Below are positions 50,561 through 60,836 of a stretch of 64,000 nt of DNA, one piece after another. Position 1 is the stretch's first letter, and each line of letters starts with the position of its first letter. The stretch is from Nicotiana tabacum (taxonomy: Eukaryota; Streptophyta; Magnoliopsida; Solanales; Solanaceae). A program made the translations under genes and the position numbers. The notes below the pieces were generated by a model that did no database searches, was not told where the DNA came from, and was given only the letters and a program-made list of their open reading frames with translations. Location of the stretch: NCBI RefSeq assembly GCF_000715075.1, contig NC_134081.1:106380108-106444107 (forward strand), written 5' to 3'.

Positions 50561-51146
50561 CACGTTGTTTACCTCTATTTGTTGTGCTGTTATTTTCTGA
50601 AACTTTTCGTTGTTTAAATTCTCAGTCATTTCAAAATATTATTATATCTTCTGTCTTGCTTATCTTTTAAACCAGTAGGGCCCTAACCTGACCTCGCCAT
50701 TACTCTACCGAGGTTAGGCTTGGAACTTACTGGGTACCGTTGTGGTGTACTCATACTATACTTCTACATATCTTTTTGTGCAGATCCAGGTTCTTCCCAC
50801 CATACCAGATACCAGTGAGTTGGACCGCGCGTGGAGACTTCAAGGTATATCTGCCAGCGTCCGCAGATCTCGGAATCCCTCTCTACCCTTATTATGTTAT
50901 TTCCCTTATTCGCTTTAGACTTGATGTATATAGACACTTTAGTTTTTTTTTTCTTAGAAACTTGTGACTTATTTCTATCGGATTTTGGGAGTTGTAATTA
51001 TTAAATCACAGTTTTTATTTATATATCATGTGTTGAGATTGAAGTTCAGTTTATAATTCAGTTATTCCGCAAATTGTTAGGCTTAACTAGTCTTAGAGAC
51101 TAAGTGCCATCACGACATCCTACGGATGAAAATTGGGGTCGTGACA

Positions 51147-51509
51147 ATAACTCACCCTTTCTTCAGTTGACGGTTGAGAATTCTTCTACTTAATTGGGTC
51201 AAAATATTGATATATAGATTTTGCCTCGAAAAATAAGGCTAAAACGTTATATCTTATTTTAAAGACATCATATCTTGATTTTTAAGACTTGTTTCTAGTT
51301 GCATAATATTGCTTTTATAGTTGCAACATTAGTTAAGTTAAGTATCCAATATTGTGAGATTTAATTTCGAATTATTCTTTTATGCTTCCTACCTTGTGGT
51401 CACTATTTTTAATTGGTGTTTGTATTGTGATGATTTCAAGGATCTCATTGCCATGTGACCTCAAATTTTGGAGGGACTCTTCCTAGATCTGATAGTAAAA
51501 TACTCTTCA
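51147..51509. other. AT-rich spacer, nothing recognised
   Basis: Continuation of the gypsy target region. No open frame or repeat I can assign. Confidence 0.5.
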
Positions 51510-51800
51510 AAAATCCCGCATTTTAGTCATATTTTGTACTCCAATTACTGTATTTTACTTGTGTTTGAGCTTAAATGTTAGTGTATAGCACTTATTATGT
51601 GTTTTATGCCTTGCAAGAAGTGATTCCGAGTTAAAAAGATAATCAGGAGTTAAATCGAACAAGTTAGAGCTTTGAAGTATGAGTAAAAGCCCAAGAAATT
51701 AAGCTAGGATCGTATTCGGGGTTGGCAGCCAAGTCTGGATATAAAAAATGGACGAAAATAATTTACTATATGAAACTTGTGCAGTCACGCAGCATGATGC
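51510..51800 (+). mobile_element. LTR fragment, direct repeat of 52,172-52,450
   Basis: Starts aaatcccgcattttagtcat and stays about 85-90% similar (by eye) to 52,172-52,450 up to aaacttgtgcagtc. The rest of the LTR is missing. The interval 51,801-52,164 holds nothing I can assign. Confidence 0.7.
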
Positions 51801-52164
51801 TTAGGCTAAGTTCTTGACTCATGGATAGGTACCTTAAGTTGTTTGATTGTGACTTTGCTTAACTGCTTTGACTAGAGAGTCACGATAGATCCGGTCCTAA
51901 GTGAGTTATGTGCCATGTGTGTGCGGAGATTTTGTTGATATTATGTGCAGGTCAGTTGATGTCTAGAACTTGCCCCGTGTGTTTGCAAAGCGAAATAGCA
52001 GTCTTGTTCAGTCTAGGAAGTGATTTAGGCATTTCTTTGTTGAGCCAATTAGATGCTTTTACTCACCTAATTATTGGATATCTTAGTTAGCCCCCTTGAG
52101 CTTGTCTTCCTATTTCTTTGGCAACCACACTACAAGCTTGATCCATTTGTTTGAATTGTCTATC

Positions 52165-53535
52165 TGTTTGAATCCCGTATTTTAGTCATATTTTGCACTC
52201 CAATTACTGCATTTTACTTATGTTTTAGCTTAAATGTTAGTGTATAACACTTATTATGTATTTTATGCCTTGCAAAAAATGATTTTGAGTTAAAATATAA
52301 TCAGGAGCTAAAGCGAACAAGTTGGAATTTTGAAGTTTGAGTAAAAGCCATAGGGATTAAACTAGGATCGCATTCGGGGGTCGGGAGCTAATTTTGGATA
52401 TAAAAAATGGACAAAAATAATTTACTCTGTGAAACTTGCACAGTCGCGCCGTATAGGGCGGCACGACAGTGCTTTTGTGCTGCTGTCCGTCAGGAGTTGC
52501 TCTCTGAACTTTCCCACTAGCGCCCCGCATGGGGCGACGCGCTTCTGTGATTTTCTCAGAGTACTTTCTTGTTTCGGTTTGGAAAAGGTAGTTTCGCCCG
52601 GGGCCACTACTATATGGTATAAATACACCAAAAAGACTTTTTTGAAGGGACTTTTAACCTTGGAAGCTTTGGAAGAGCATTGGAGGCTACAATACATGGG
52701 ATTTCATCATCTTTCCATCAATTCAATACGGGAGTTTGGATTGTAATGTTAGATTGATGCTTTCTTATTCTTTAACTCTTTTTGTGATGACTTCCTCCAT
52801 AATTATGGAGTAGTTTACCTTAGGGTTTGAAGTGATTTGGTGACTTGGTTGTTATTTATGGATTTGATTACTGCTTAATTGCTTGAATTCCTTGGAAGAG
52901 CTTTACCTCTAGTTGTGATTTTATTCAATATCTTGTTTAATCGGAAGAGGAGCATAATATTATATATTATTGCAACGCATGCTTTAATTTAATTTGGTAC
53001 TTCTATAAAGTAATCGAAAGAGCTTTGTGATCTACCTCTTAAATTAAGATTGAGAAATATTCGAGAGAAGTTTCTCTTAGACCATTCTTACCAATATATT
53101 CTTGCAAGCTTCACCGCACTTCACATTAGTTTATTTGAAAGATTTAGATTTAATCGAGAGAGGAGTCTGAACTTGAAGTATAAACTAACCACCTATTGAA
53201 TTCGTGAGAATCGATAGAACCTCAATAGTAAAATATAACAGTACCATATCCAGAATAACAACCTTGCACCTATCACGTCAAAACCCTTGTTCCTCACATT
53301 GATAAGAAATCGACTTTGCTAATCTCTGATTTGTTGCAGTCAATTATCAATTGCTTTACTTTAGTAGTTAATCGTTGTTTATAATCATTACAAATCAAGT
53401 TTTGATCATCTTGAATAGCGTTAAGCTAGAAATTACTTGAGCATTGATTAAATCCAATCCCTGTGTAGACGATAATTAAACTATACTATCTTTGGCTAGC
53501 GAGCATTAATTTCGTGTTGTGTTTTGCGCTCGTCA
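52165..53535 (+). mobile_element. Candidate solo LTR, about 1.37 kb
   Basis: Begins TGTTTGAATCCCGTATTTTAG and ends GCGCTCGTCA, a TG...CA pair. It contains a GC-rich segment (about 52,500-52,550, gcgccccgcatggggcgacg), a possible TATA box tataaataca at 52,618, and the closing phrase actatactatctttggctag. Flanking pentamers (ctatc and actaa) do not match, so solo status is unproved. The small frame at 52,429-52,746 lies wholly inside it. Confidence 0.6.
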
Positions 53536-54340
53536 ACTAACAACTACGATTAATAAACTTAACTAATATTAAAACTAAGTGGACTTGATCACAAAGAACG
53601 AGAGAGTTGAACTAAATTGGTTGCTATCAATATGAGAAATAAGGGTCATGACATGATAGGTGTAAGATAGTTATTCGAGATTTAACTCAATTTAAATTCA
53701 CTTCTAATATTCTAATGATACTCACGAATTCATTTGATTATTAGCTTAACCGTAAGGTCAAGATTCCTCTCTCAATTAAATCTGAATTCTACAAGATAAA
53801 CTAATATGAAGCACGTGAAGATATGCAAAAACACATTAATGGACTAGTTTTCAGGAAAACATCCCTCGAATATTCTCCTAACTTAGTTTAATCCACAAGT
53901 CAAAAAGCTCTCTCGATTACTTAGAAGAATCACTAAATTAAACGAAACAAAATAATGCAAAGATAATCAACAAAAATATTCCTCTTTCGATTAAATAAAT
54001 TGGTGAATAAAGTTGCAAAATAAATCAAAGCTCCATAAACGTAATCACATAAATAAACTAGAGTTAAATCCAAAAATATCAATCAAAATACCATATCCGT
54101 CAAAACCCTAGGGAATAAATACTCCATAGATATGAAGAAATTCATCACAATTAAGTTTAAGAACATAGAAAATATCAAAGATAACTTTACGATACAAACT
54201 CCCATTTTGCATAAATTGTTAGCAAGAGAATAATGAAATATTGTATCTTTAAGCCGTGGTAGCTCTCCAAAACTCTCCTAGATCGAATCCCTCTTCAAAA
54301 TCGTGCTAGACTGAAATACCCTCTCTAAGCCGAAATAGGA
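52600..54340. repeat. Inverted pair of related LTR sequences
   Basis: 52,600-53,480 and the reverse complement of 53,600-54,340 align by eye. Shared phrases: gggagttt.gtat/tgtaa, tatggagta, cctagggttt / cttagggttt, aagtaatcgagagagctttt / aagtaatcgaaagagctttg, tttaat(c/t)gagagaggag and gaattcgtgag. The arms are clearly diverged. The centre is near 53,540-53,600. Confidence 0.75.
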
Positions 54341-54429
54341 TTAATTGGGCAAAATATTGCTTAGGCGCGTTGGCGCCGCATTAGTGGGATTTTTTAGAGA
54401 CTTTCAATTTTACGGCCTGATGAACAAAA

Positions 54430-55100
54430 TTGGCCAAAAACCTTGTCCCCACGTAGGTAGACTTGCCAATTAAATGTGAACTCTTTTCTGCAAAACATTT
54501 GCATGCCAAATTATGACGTTGTATAGGGTAAAATATGTTATGTTATGTGGCCGTCCAAAAGAGGGACACGTGGGACCTAAGACGGGGGATAGCTAAAACC
54601 AAAGGCAATTGTCCCGTTTGTCACCGAAAAGAATAACGCTCATAAAGATGCAATAAATATCCTCCGCCCGGTAGCATTTAATAGAGAATATTCCACAACA
54701 TTTAGTGTGTTGCCCGTTACAAAGAATTTATGATCACCGTTACACCTTCTTTAATGGCCCTCATAATTGACATTAAAGAAGGGCATGATCCTAGGACCTT
54801 GTTCCCTAGGTGCAGCTATAAATAATGATCTTTGTTATCATTGTAAAGGACATGATTTTCATGGCAAACTTATGCTATAATCAATAAAAAGTTTTATACA
54901 ATTTTACTTTCTTGTTCCTTGGTTTCATCATTATTGTACCCGGAAGCTCTGCTCCCAAACCATTGTTCTTCGTGATTTTATCATCATTTCAAGACTAAGT
55001 ATTGTGCATTTGTTTAATTATTTTATTATTTCAGGATCAAATTAATTTACTTGTCTAAAAATCACGTATAAATTTAACTGTACCGTTTTACGGGTAAATA
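54430..55100 (+). mobile_element. LTR of a Tat-lineage gypsy element
   Basis: Precedes the gag at 55,199. It contains gctataaataat (about 54,818, likely TATA box) and an aataaaaag polyadenylation-like signal near 54,885, and closes near ttttacgggtaaata. The next bases, tttggcggtgggg, take the place of the primer site. The LTR start is uncertain. Confidence 0.6.
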
Positions 55101-55198
55101 GTTTGGCGGTGGGGACTAGACAACCGTGTAATTAAGTTGATCCTTACTTTTTTTACTAATGTGTTTTGGCTATTTATCTTAGCAAGAAATCATAAGAA

Positions 55199-57650
55199 AT
55201 GGCAGATAATGGTGTTAACAACATACATAATCCTGAGGTTCAAGGAGAATAACCTCATCTCGAGGATTCAGTCAGTGACACCCACAATGAGGGATGCGAT
55301 GCCGCACCGGTCCACGACAGACGGTACCCACGACATGTTCGGGAGGCAACTCCCGATGATGTTGAAGAGGAGCATGTTGTTGATGCGGTAAGGGTCATAC
55401 AAAAACAACAAGAGATCATCCTAGGTCACCTCACGCGGCAGGATAAGGTTATGATGGAATTGAAACAGGCACTATCGGGGGCTTCAAATAACGTGAATAG
55501 ACGAGGTCCGGTTCCTCCCGGTGCTCCCGTGAATCAAACAACGCAGAGGGTCGATAACAACACCCCGAGGGGCAAAGTTGGCTTCAATGGGGCTGGGGGG
55601 AGCGGATCCGGGCCCAATAACGAAAATGATCCCTTCAAGAATAACCTCTTACGGTTTATGAAGGAAGTGAACGCCCGCATGGACCAAATCCCGGGAGCAC
55701 CATCATTGCTGAAAGGTCAGGACTCAAAGAAGTATACTTCAGACCGTTAGGAGCATATTACCACCTGGCGGTGAAGATGAATGATTTAGCTCCTCACGAG
55801 ATTGAATCTATTTTACTGAAGAAATTTGGAGAGACTCTCACGAGGGGAGCCTAACGTGGTATTCGTTGTTACCAAAGCATTCCATAGATTCCTTTGAGAT
55901 GCTCGCGAATTCTTTTATTAAGGCTCACGCCGAGGCCAGAAAAGTGCAGTCCCGAAAGGCTGACATATTCAGAATTGCACAAGGAGAATCCGAGTTGCTG
56001 CGAGAGTTCATTACCCTATTCCAAAATGAGAGAATGTCACTCTCGGTTGTTCCGGATGAATGGACGGCCGAAGTACTCACCAAGGGTCTGAATCCGAGAA
56101 GTTTAGACTTTAGATGCTTCCCGAAAATTGAAGGAAAGCTTGCTTGAATTTCAAGCAACAACTTGGGCGGATGTCCATAATCGGTACGAGTCAAAGATAA
56201 GGATCGAAGATGATCAAGTTGGCTACTCGTCGTCGCCAAAAGGACGGGAGAAGAACAAATAAAAATAAAAAGATGATTTTGACATGGACAGACGGTCTTC
56301 GAGGGGACGATTTTGCCCTACAAACGAGACCGAAGTCCGTGGCAGAGGCTTCCGGTTAGGAGACAGGTTCGCCACTGACAGAAGGACTGATCGCGGTCGC
56401 AACAATAGATCATTGAAGGACAAAGAAGCATCAGGTACGCGAGATCCTTCCTACCCCAGGTTATCATAATACAATTTCAACGTCAGTGTAGTAGAGTTGG
56501 TGTCATCCAAGAGAAACATCAAAGAAACACGATCCCCGAAGCCGATGAGATCTGATCCTGGCCAGAGGAATCTCAACTTGTGGTGTGAATACCACGGGAC
56601 GAATGGCCACCGGACTGGGGACTGCCGACATCTCTAGGAAGAAGTGGCGATATTATTGAAGAATGGGCACCTCAGAGAATTCATAAGTGACCGGGCCAAG
56701 AACAACTATGGTCGCAACCGAGATAACGCGAAACCCTCAAAAGTAGGAGAAGATCATCCGCGCCAGACGATCAACATGATCTTCGGGGTGAATGAAATCA
56801 ACGGGGTCACCTTATCGGCAACAAAAAAGATGAAAGTATCGATAACCCATAGTAAGAGACTCAAGGAAGTTGCTGAAGACGACATCACTTTCACGGAGGA
56901 AGACGCAGATGGATTATTGCTACCGCACAACGACGCATTGGTAATTTCTTTAAATGTGTTAGATTTAAAAATTAAACGTATTCAAATGAATCCAGGAAGT
57001 TTGGCCAATATCATACAATGGAGAGTATTAGAGCAATCTAAACTCACCGGAAGCATAATTCCGTCCGCAAAACTCCTCGCCGGATTCAACATTGCGAGCG
57101 TGACAACCCGAGGAGAGTTTTTGTTGCCCACGAACGCTGAAGGGGTGATGAAAATGACTCTTTTTGAAGTGGTGGATAGTGACAAGGGATATAATATTAT
57201 TCTGGGAAGATCGTGGTTGCACGATATGAGAGTTGTACCGTCAACATATCATCAACTGCTGAAATGCCCAACGCCCGAAGGAATTAAACAGATAAGGGGC
57301 GATCAACTGGCGACGAGGGAAATGAATGCGATTTCGATCTCCAGTAGTAAAGGTAAGGAACATGCGGCATAGCAACTACAGGAATCGGCGCCCGCTCCCG
57401 AATCAAATAAAGTTAGCCCGGAGGTAGAGGCGTCAGAATCTTATCAGGTGCCAAGGTATTTTCAAGCACCAGAAGAGACGAATGCAACAAAATTCACAGC
57501 GGAAGAGCTCGAGCAAGTTGCATTGTTTGAAGAGTTCTTATAAAGGAAATTCCACTTAGGGATAGGACTGCAGCCCGAGCTCAGGTCTAGCTTTATTGAA
57601 TTTCTTAAATTTAATGCCGATTGTTTTGCTTGGTCGCATGCGGACATAAA
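55199..57650 (+). pseudogene. Tat-lineage Ty3/gypsy gag-protease, truncated before RT
   Basis: Starts MADNGVNNIHNPEVQGE with a stop soon after. It continues with a Gln-rich coiled region, a Gly/Asn-rich linker and FKNNLLRFMKEVNARMDQIPGAP. About 55,740-55,800 has lost gag sequence. The gag domain resumes with LAPHEIESILLKKFGETLTRGA, then, after a one-base deletion, WYSLLPKHSIDSFEMLANSFIKAHA. The knuckle near 56,585-56,635 is of the CHHC type seen in this lineage (C-EY-H-GTNG-H-RTGD-C). Protease follows (56,644-57,372): MNPGSLANIIQWRVLEQ, with the active-site Asp changed to Asn, and YNIILGRSWLHDMRVVPS. The copy ends in FNADCFAWSHADI just before RT. Confidence 0.9.
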
Positions 57651-58389
57651 AAATCCAAATCCATGCTATAATATATTAATAGCTTTATTGTCATTTTGTT
57701 AGATTTTTTCGTTATTGTTATGTCATACTTTATTTCAAGAACTTGTATGATGGATATTAGTAAATGAAGAAAGGCATGAGAAAAATGTCAAAAAAAACTA
57801 AAAGTGAAAATACCATTTTTAAAAGAAAAAATCGACTTAGGCTGAATTATGGACACTGAGATATATTTGAAGTGGGTGTAAGTTTTTCTTTTACAAACCA
57901 CCTGAAATTTGTGGGTCGGATTGGAAATTTGAAATTCACAACTTGCAAATTATTAAGGATTTGCACCTTTGACTTTCATTGAGACCACTCTTTAAATTAC
58001 ATCTTCATTAGTCTAATAAGCTAAATTTTAAAAAATAGTTGGATGAATTTAACCATAAAAATTTAATCATAAGTTAATGCTTAAATTTTGGTGGGCAAAG
58101 TTATTCTATATTTATATCTGCAAAAGATAATAGATATTCGATAGAATAGATAGGGTGCACAAGCTAACCGAATACCACCGTCACAAAAAAAAAGTTAACT
58201 CATGACTTAATAGGAGGCGAAATTTAAATAGTAGCTTTAAAGAATAAATCATGATGGATGGACATTTTTAAGACCACCGTTTCAATTTTGACATGGTTAA
58301 GCAAAATCTTGAAAAAAATAGCATACAACCAAAATTTTGGTAAGTGCTCGTGGGGATCGCACTTAATAGAGATCTTAATTTTAATCATT
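57651..58389. other. AT-rich spacer, nothing recognised
   Basis: No open frame, no retroelement domain. It separates the truncated Tat element from the candidate MITE. Confidence 0.5.
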
Positions 58390-59278
58390 CAGATCTCAGA
58401 CATTAAGTGCGTTTGTTTTTAAAGCCTGAATCTTAATTATTCAAATCTTAATAATTAAGTGTGTTTGTTTTTTAGCTTTACAACCACTTAATGAGTCTGA
58501 ATGAGTCTATATAATTAAGATCTATAACATAGACTTAAAAATAAGATACTATCATCTATATTTATTATTAACTACCACCATACCACCCACCACTGCCATA
58601 CTCACCCACCACCATCATCATCCTCAATCATAGCCGCCACTATTATCTACTACCATCACCCGCCATCCCCACCACTCTCACCACCATCATTCTCAACCAC
58701 AACCAATACTCTTCCACCTCAACTACCACAACTATCCACCCCATCACCATCAATAACTATAGCTGGCACTGTCCATCATTATAAACTACCACCACCTTCC
58801 TCAATAACAACTATCACCACCCATCATTATTAACTATCACCACCCATCACCACCATCCTCAATAATAATCGCCATCACTGCAAATGACCACTAGCTACTA
58901 CCCTGAACCACCACCGTTAACCAAAATTATCACCAACCACCGTCTCTAGTCGGTATTCACAAGCACCATCGTTAGCAGTCACCACCAGCAACTACTATAT
59001 TTTAAAACACTATAGATTTTATTAATAGAATATTATATTAATTAGTATTTCATTTGAATTTTATGTTTATTAACTTTTAAATAAAGATAAATTTTATACA
59101 TTCAGATGTTAAAAATCAAACTGTCTTAATTATTTAGTATTCAGATCTTCATACACATCTTAATATTCAGATGTGTATTCAGATTCAAATATCTTAATCT
59201 TAATACACATTTTGATATTCAGATATGTATTCAGATTTAGACGTATTAATCTTTAAAAATAAATAAATGAGGCCTTAG
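58390..59278. mobile_element. Candidate MITE with a CAC/CAT-rich core
   Basis: The left part repeats attaagtg(c/t)gtttgttttt twice (about 58,400 and 58,457), then cacttaatgagtctgaatga. The right part, reverse complemented, has ggcctcatttatttattttt and many tctgaatac and cagatgtgtattcag motifs. The resemblance of the subterminal motifs suggests degenerate inverted repeats of a hAT-like element. Ends and target duplication could not be fixed. Confidence 0.45.
58565..58990. repeat. Degenerate CAC/CAT trinucleotide array
   Basis: Long run of accaccatc, cccaccacc and tcaccacc words interspersed with ctcaataacaac. A simple-sequence expansion that has since decayed. Confidence 0.85.
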
Positions 59279-59790
59279 TAGACAATTATGGTGATGTCAA
59301 GTCTTTCGGCCGCAATACTGAATAATCCTAACAATTCGTTAGGTTTTGTGGCAGTGATCATCATATGAAAAATTCGATACTCCTGTTTCAAATTGGATGA
59401 GATGCTTTTTTTTAATCTGTTTCAAAATAAATTACACATTTATAAATTTAAAAATAATTTAATTTTAAACTCTTCATTTTACTCATTTTACCCTTAATAA
59501 GAAGTTTTTATAACCACACAAATGTCATGATCGCACAAAGCTTTTACCCCTTAAACTTTTAAGACCACAAATTTTAAAAGTTTTTTTCTTTTTTATTAAA
59601 TTCCGTAATGAGTCAAACTAACACATCTAAATTAAAACAGAGAGAATTGTAATTTTCAGGAGCGTTTTCCAAAATTTTAATTGGAGGTTATTTTCCCAAT
59701 ATTATTCTTGTCGTGTCAAAATTTAAACGGCGGCACATCATAATCCTATTTGGTCAAATTACCCACTTTCAAATTTTAAGAAAAGTTATC
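59279..59790. other. Spacer upstream of the RNA locus
   Basis: AT-rich, no gene. The last 100 bases lead into the promoter motifs. Confidence 0.5.
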
Positions 59791-59802
59791 CGTAACGCGT
59801 AC

Positions 59803-59880
59803 TGGGCCTTCACCTCTCCGATCCAGATCCAGAATGGGAAAATAATTAGGGTTTTAGAGGCGCCGCTTCTGCTATAAAAG
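59803..59880 (+). promoter_or_regulatory. Promoter: site II motif, telo-box, TATA box
   Basis: TGGGCC (59,803-59,808, site II), TTAGGGTTTTA (59,846-59,856, a telo-box on the opposite strand) and CTATAAAAG (59,872-59,880). This combination is established for plant ribosomal-protein genes and snoRNA clusters. Transcription should start near 59,905-59,912. Confidence 0.8.
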
Positions 59881-60094
59881 CCAAAACACTCAGCCTTATC
59901 AATATATGCTTCTTAACATAGCTCATCTCTGTTTCAATGGAGTTCGAATAATTTTCCTTTTTTTCTCCATCTTTACACATGAATTTTTCTTCTTATATTT
60001 CTCATTCTATTTAAGCAGAAAATATAGTTGCACGTAGCCTCCCGGGCTCATCTGAGTTTATTAAAATAGTGAAGTTAGAAGCCCCAAAGCTCGT

Positions 60095-60130
60095 GCTAAA
60101 CTTACCCGCCGCTAAGTGTTGCAGTTTAGC
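60095..60130 (+). ncRNA. Hairpin in the first part of the host RNA
   Basis: GCTAAACT (60,095-60,102) pairs perfectly with AGTTTAGC (60,123-60,130). Inside, ACTTA and TAAGT can pair as an alternative. It has no C/D or ACA box I can place with confidence and could be part of an H/ACA RNA or of the host transcript. Confidence 0.35.
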
Positions 60131-60310
60131 TCCTTTGTACCTTTTTTATCATGGCTAATCTGTGTCAAATCAACGGCTACATCCCTTCCAAAAGTTTTCG
60201 ATCTATTTTTTTTGTCTTGAATTATTATATGCCTCTGCTTACGTTTAGCTTCTTTTATTTTGGTTGAATTTTTATATTTTAATTATAATATATATATTTC
60301 ATGCCTTAAG

Positions 60311-60403
60311 TTTGGCGATGATTAAAACGGATTTATCCGCGCTTCTGAGAGCAATCGGTGAAGCATAACAAAAAATTGGTTGAATTTCTTAATATGAGCC
60401 AAA
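60311..60403 (+). ncRNA. Box C/D snoRNA with two 25S rRNA guides (U36/snR47-like)
   Basis: A perfect terminal stem TTTGGC (60,311-60,316) / GCCAAA (60,398-60,403) brackets a C box GCGATGA (60,315-60,321) and a D box ATGA (60,394-60,397). D' is CTGA (60,345-60,348) and C' is GTGAAGC (60,358-60,364). The 15 bases at 60,376-60,390 (TTGGTTGAATTTCTT) are complementary to plant 25S rRNA AAGAAATTCAACCAA. The 13 bases before D' (60,332-60,344) pair, with one G-U, to the adjoining AAGCGCGGGTAAA. Both rRNA strings are from memory. The D guide lies 3 bases from the D box and would direct 2'-O-methylation of an A. The D' guide abuts D' and would direct it to a G. The family name is my best recollection; the C box has one departure from consensus. 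Confidence 0.8.
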
Positions 60404-60514
60404 TTAATTCCCTTTTTACAAATTATTACTTGCCTATTGTTTTAAACATATCTTTTCATAATTATAAAATCAGCATCTGTACAGTTTTAGATCTTTTTTA
60501 TTTTTACGTGTTTT

Positions 60515-60600
60515 GGCAGTGATGATATAAAATACAGCTTTAATGCCAGTTCTGCTTCTGATATACTGTGATTGATAGAGCTGCTTATATCCCTGAGTCT
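60515..60600 (+). ncRNA. U38: Box C/D snoRNA U38 homologue
   Basis: C box GTGATGA (60,519-60,525), D' CTGA (60,558-60,561), C' TGATTGA (60,569-60,575) and D CTGA (60,593-60,596) have canonical order and spacing. The guide just before D' is GCCAGTTCTGCTT, complementary to 25S rRNA AAGCAGAACTGGC. It matches the guide of human U38 (CCAGTTCTGCTACTGA) and the yeast snR61 target, both from memory. By the box D plus five rule it would methylate the fifth base of that rRNA string, an adenosine. It acts in the nucleolus with fibrillarin and the C/D core proteins. The terminal stem is weak. The guide before the second D box has no target I recognise. Confidence 0.88.
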
Positions 60601-60637
60601 CTTAATTTTGTAAAGTAATTTTTTTATTTTATAAGTA

Positions 60638-60764
60638 AATCGATGAGGAGATCTGAAATTGCTGGATAGTATTTGAAAATGTAGTTAGCCTTGAGACCCT
60701 GTTTCAGGGAGAACCCCTTGAGGCTACTACAATTATCATGAAATTATTAAATTTCTCTGAGATT
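60638..60764 (+). ncRNA. C/D-like RNA with internal hairpin, copy 1 (orphan)
   Basis: The stem AATC/GATT (60,638-60,641 and 60,761-60,764) brackets GATGAGG (60,642-60,648, C-like) and CTGA (60,757-60,760, D). Between them a hairpin at 60,680-60,731 pairs TGTAG-TAGCC-TTGAG with CTTGA-GGCTA-C-TACA (some G-U). A CCCTG/CAGGG upper stem is offset by one base (A) against seven (AGAACCC). At 127 bases it is longer than a plain C/D snoRNA. No rRNA complementarity is obvious before D. Its fold is shared with 60,837-60,956. The C box is imperfect, so it could instead be another structured RNA. Confidence 0.5.
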
Positions 60765-60836
60765 ATGTTATTATTTCTTTTTATATACCATTATCTCTTG
60801 TTTGTAAAAACGAACCAATTTGTTCTGTAATTTTGC

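Larger units (their letters stand above)
35499..51146 (+). mobile_element. Ty3/gypsy element on the plus strand, interrupted by a nested element
   Basis: LTRs at 35,499-37,711 and 48,395-51,146 start TGTAA(T/C)GACC and end GGGTCGTGACA. The flanking pentamers are ctaac and ataac (4 of 5). A leader with primer site, gag and the front of pol follow the 5' LTR. Pol stops at 40,571 and the element resumes only with its purine tract at 48,369. RNase H and integrase are gone, replaced by a minus-strand element. It lies only 26 bases past the stop of the split reading frame. Confidence 0.9.
48395..51146 (+). repeat. 3' LTR of the plus-strand gypsy element
   Basis: 2752 bp, complete. It has the CpG-rich block at 49,085-49,500, the 53-bp array at 50,358-50,560, and then the R/U5-side sequence (50,545-51,100) that the 5' LTR has lost. 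Confidence 0.9.

Noticed and set aside
35499..51146. Perfect 5-bp target duplication
   Set aside because: Flanks are ctaac and ataac, only 4 of 5, so it is reported as imperfect.
52429..52746. 105-codon plus-strand frame
   Set aside because: Lies wholly within the candidate solo LTR, with no start context or domain.
54430..57650. Integrated plant pararetrovirus
   Set aside because: The CHHC knuckle, protease context and linker match the Tat lineage of Ty3/gypsy; no coat or movement protein motif is present.
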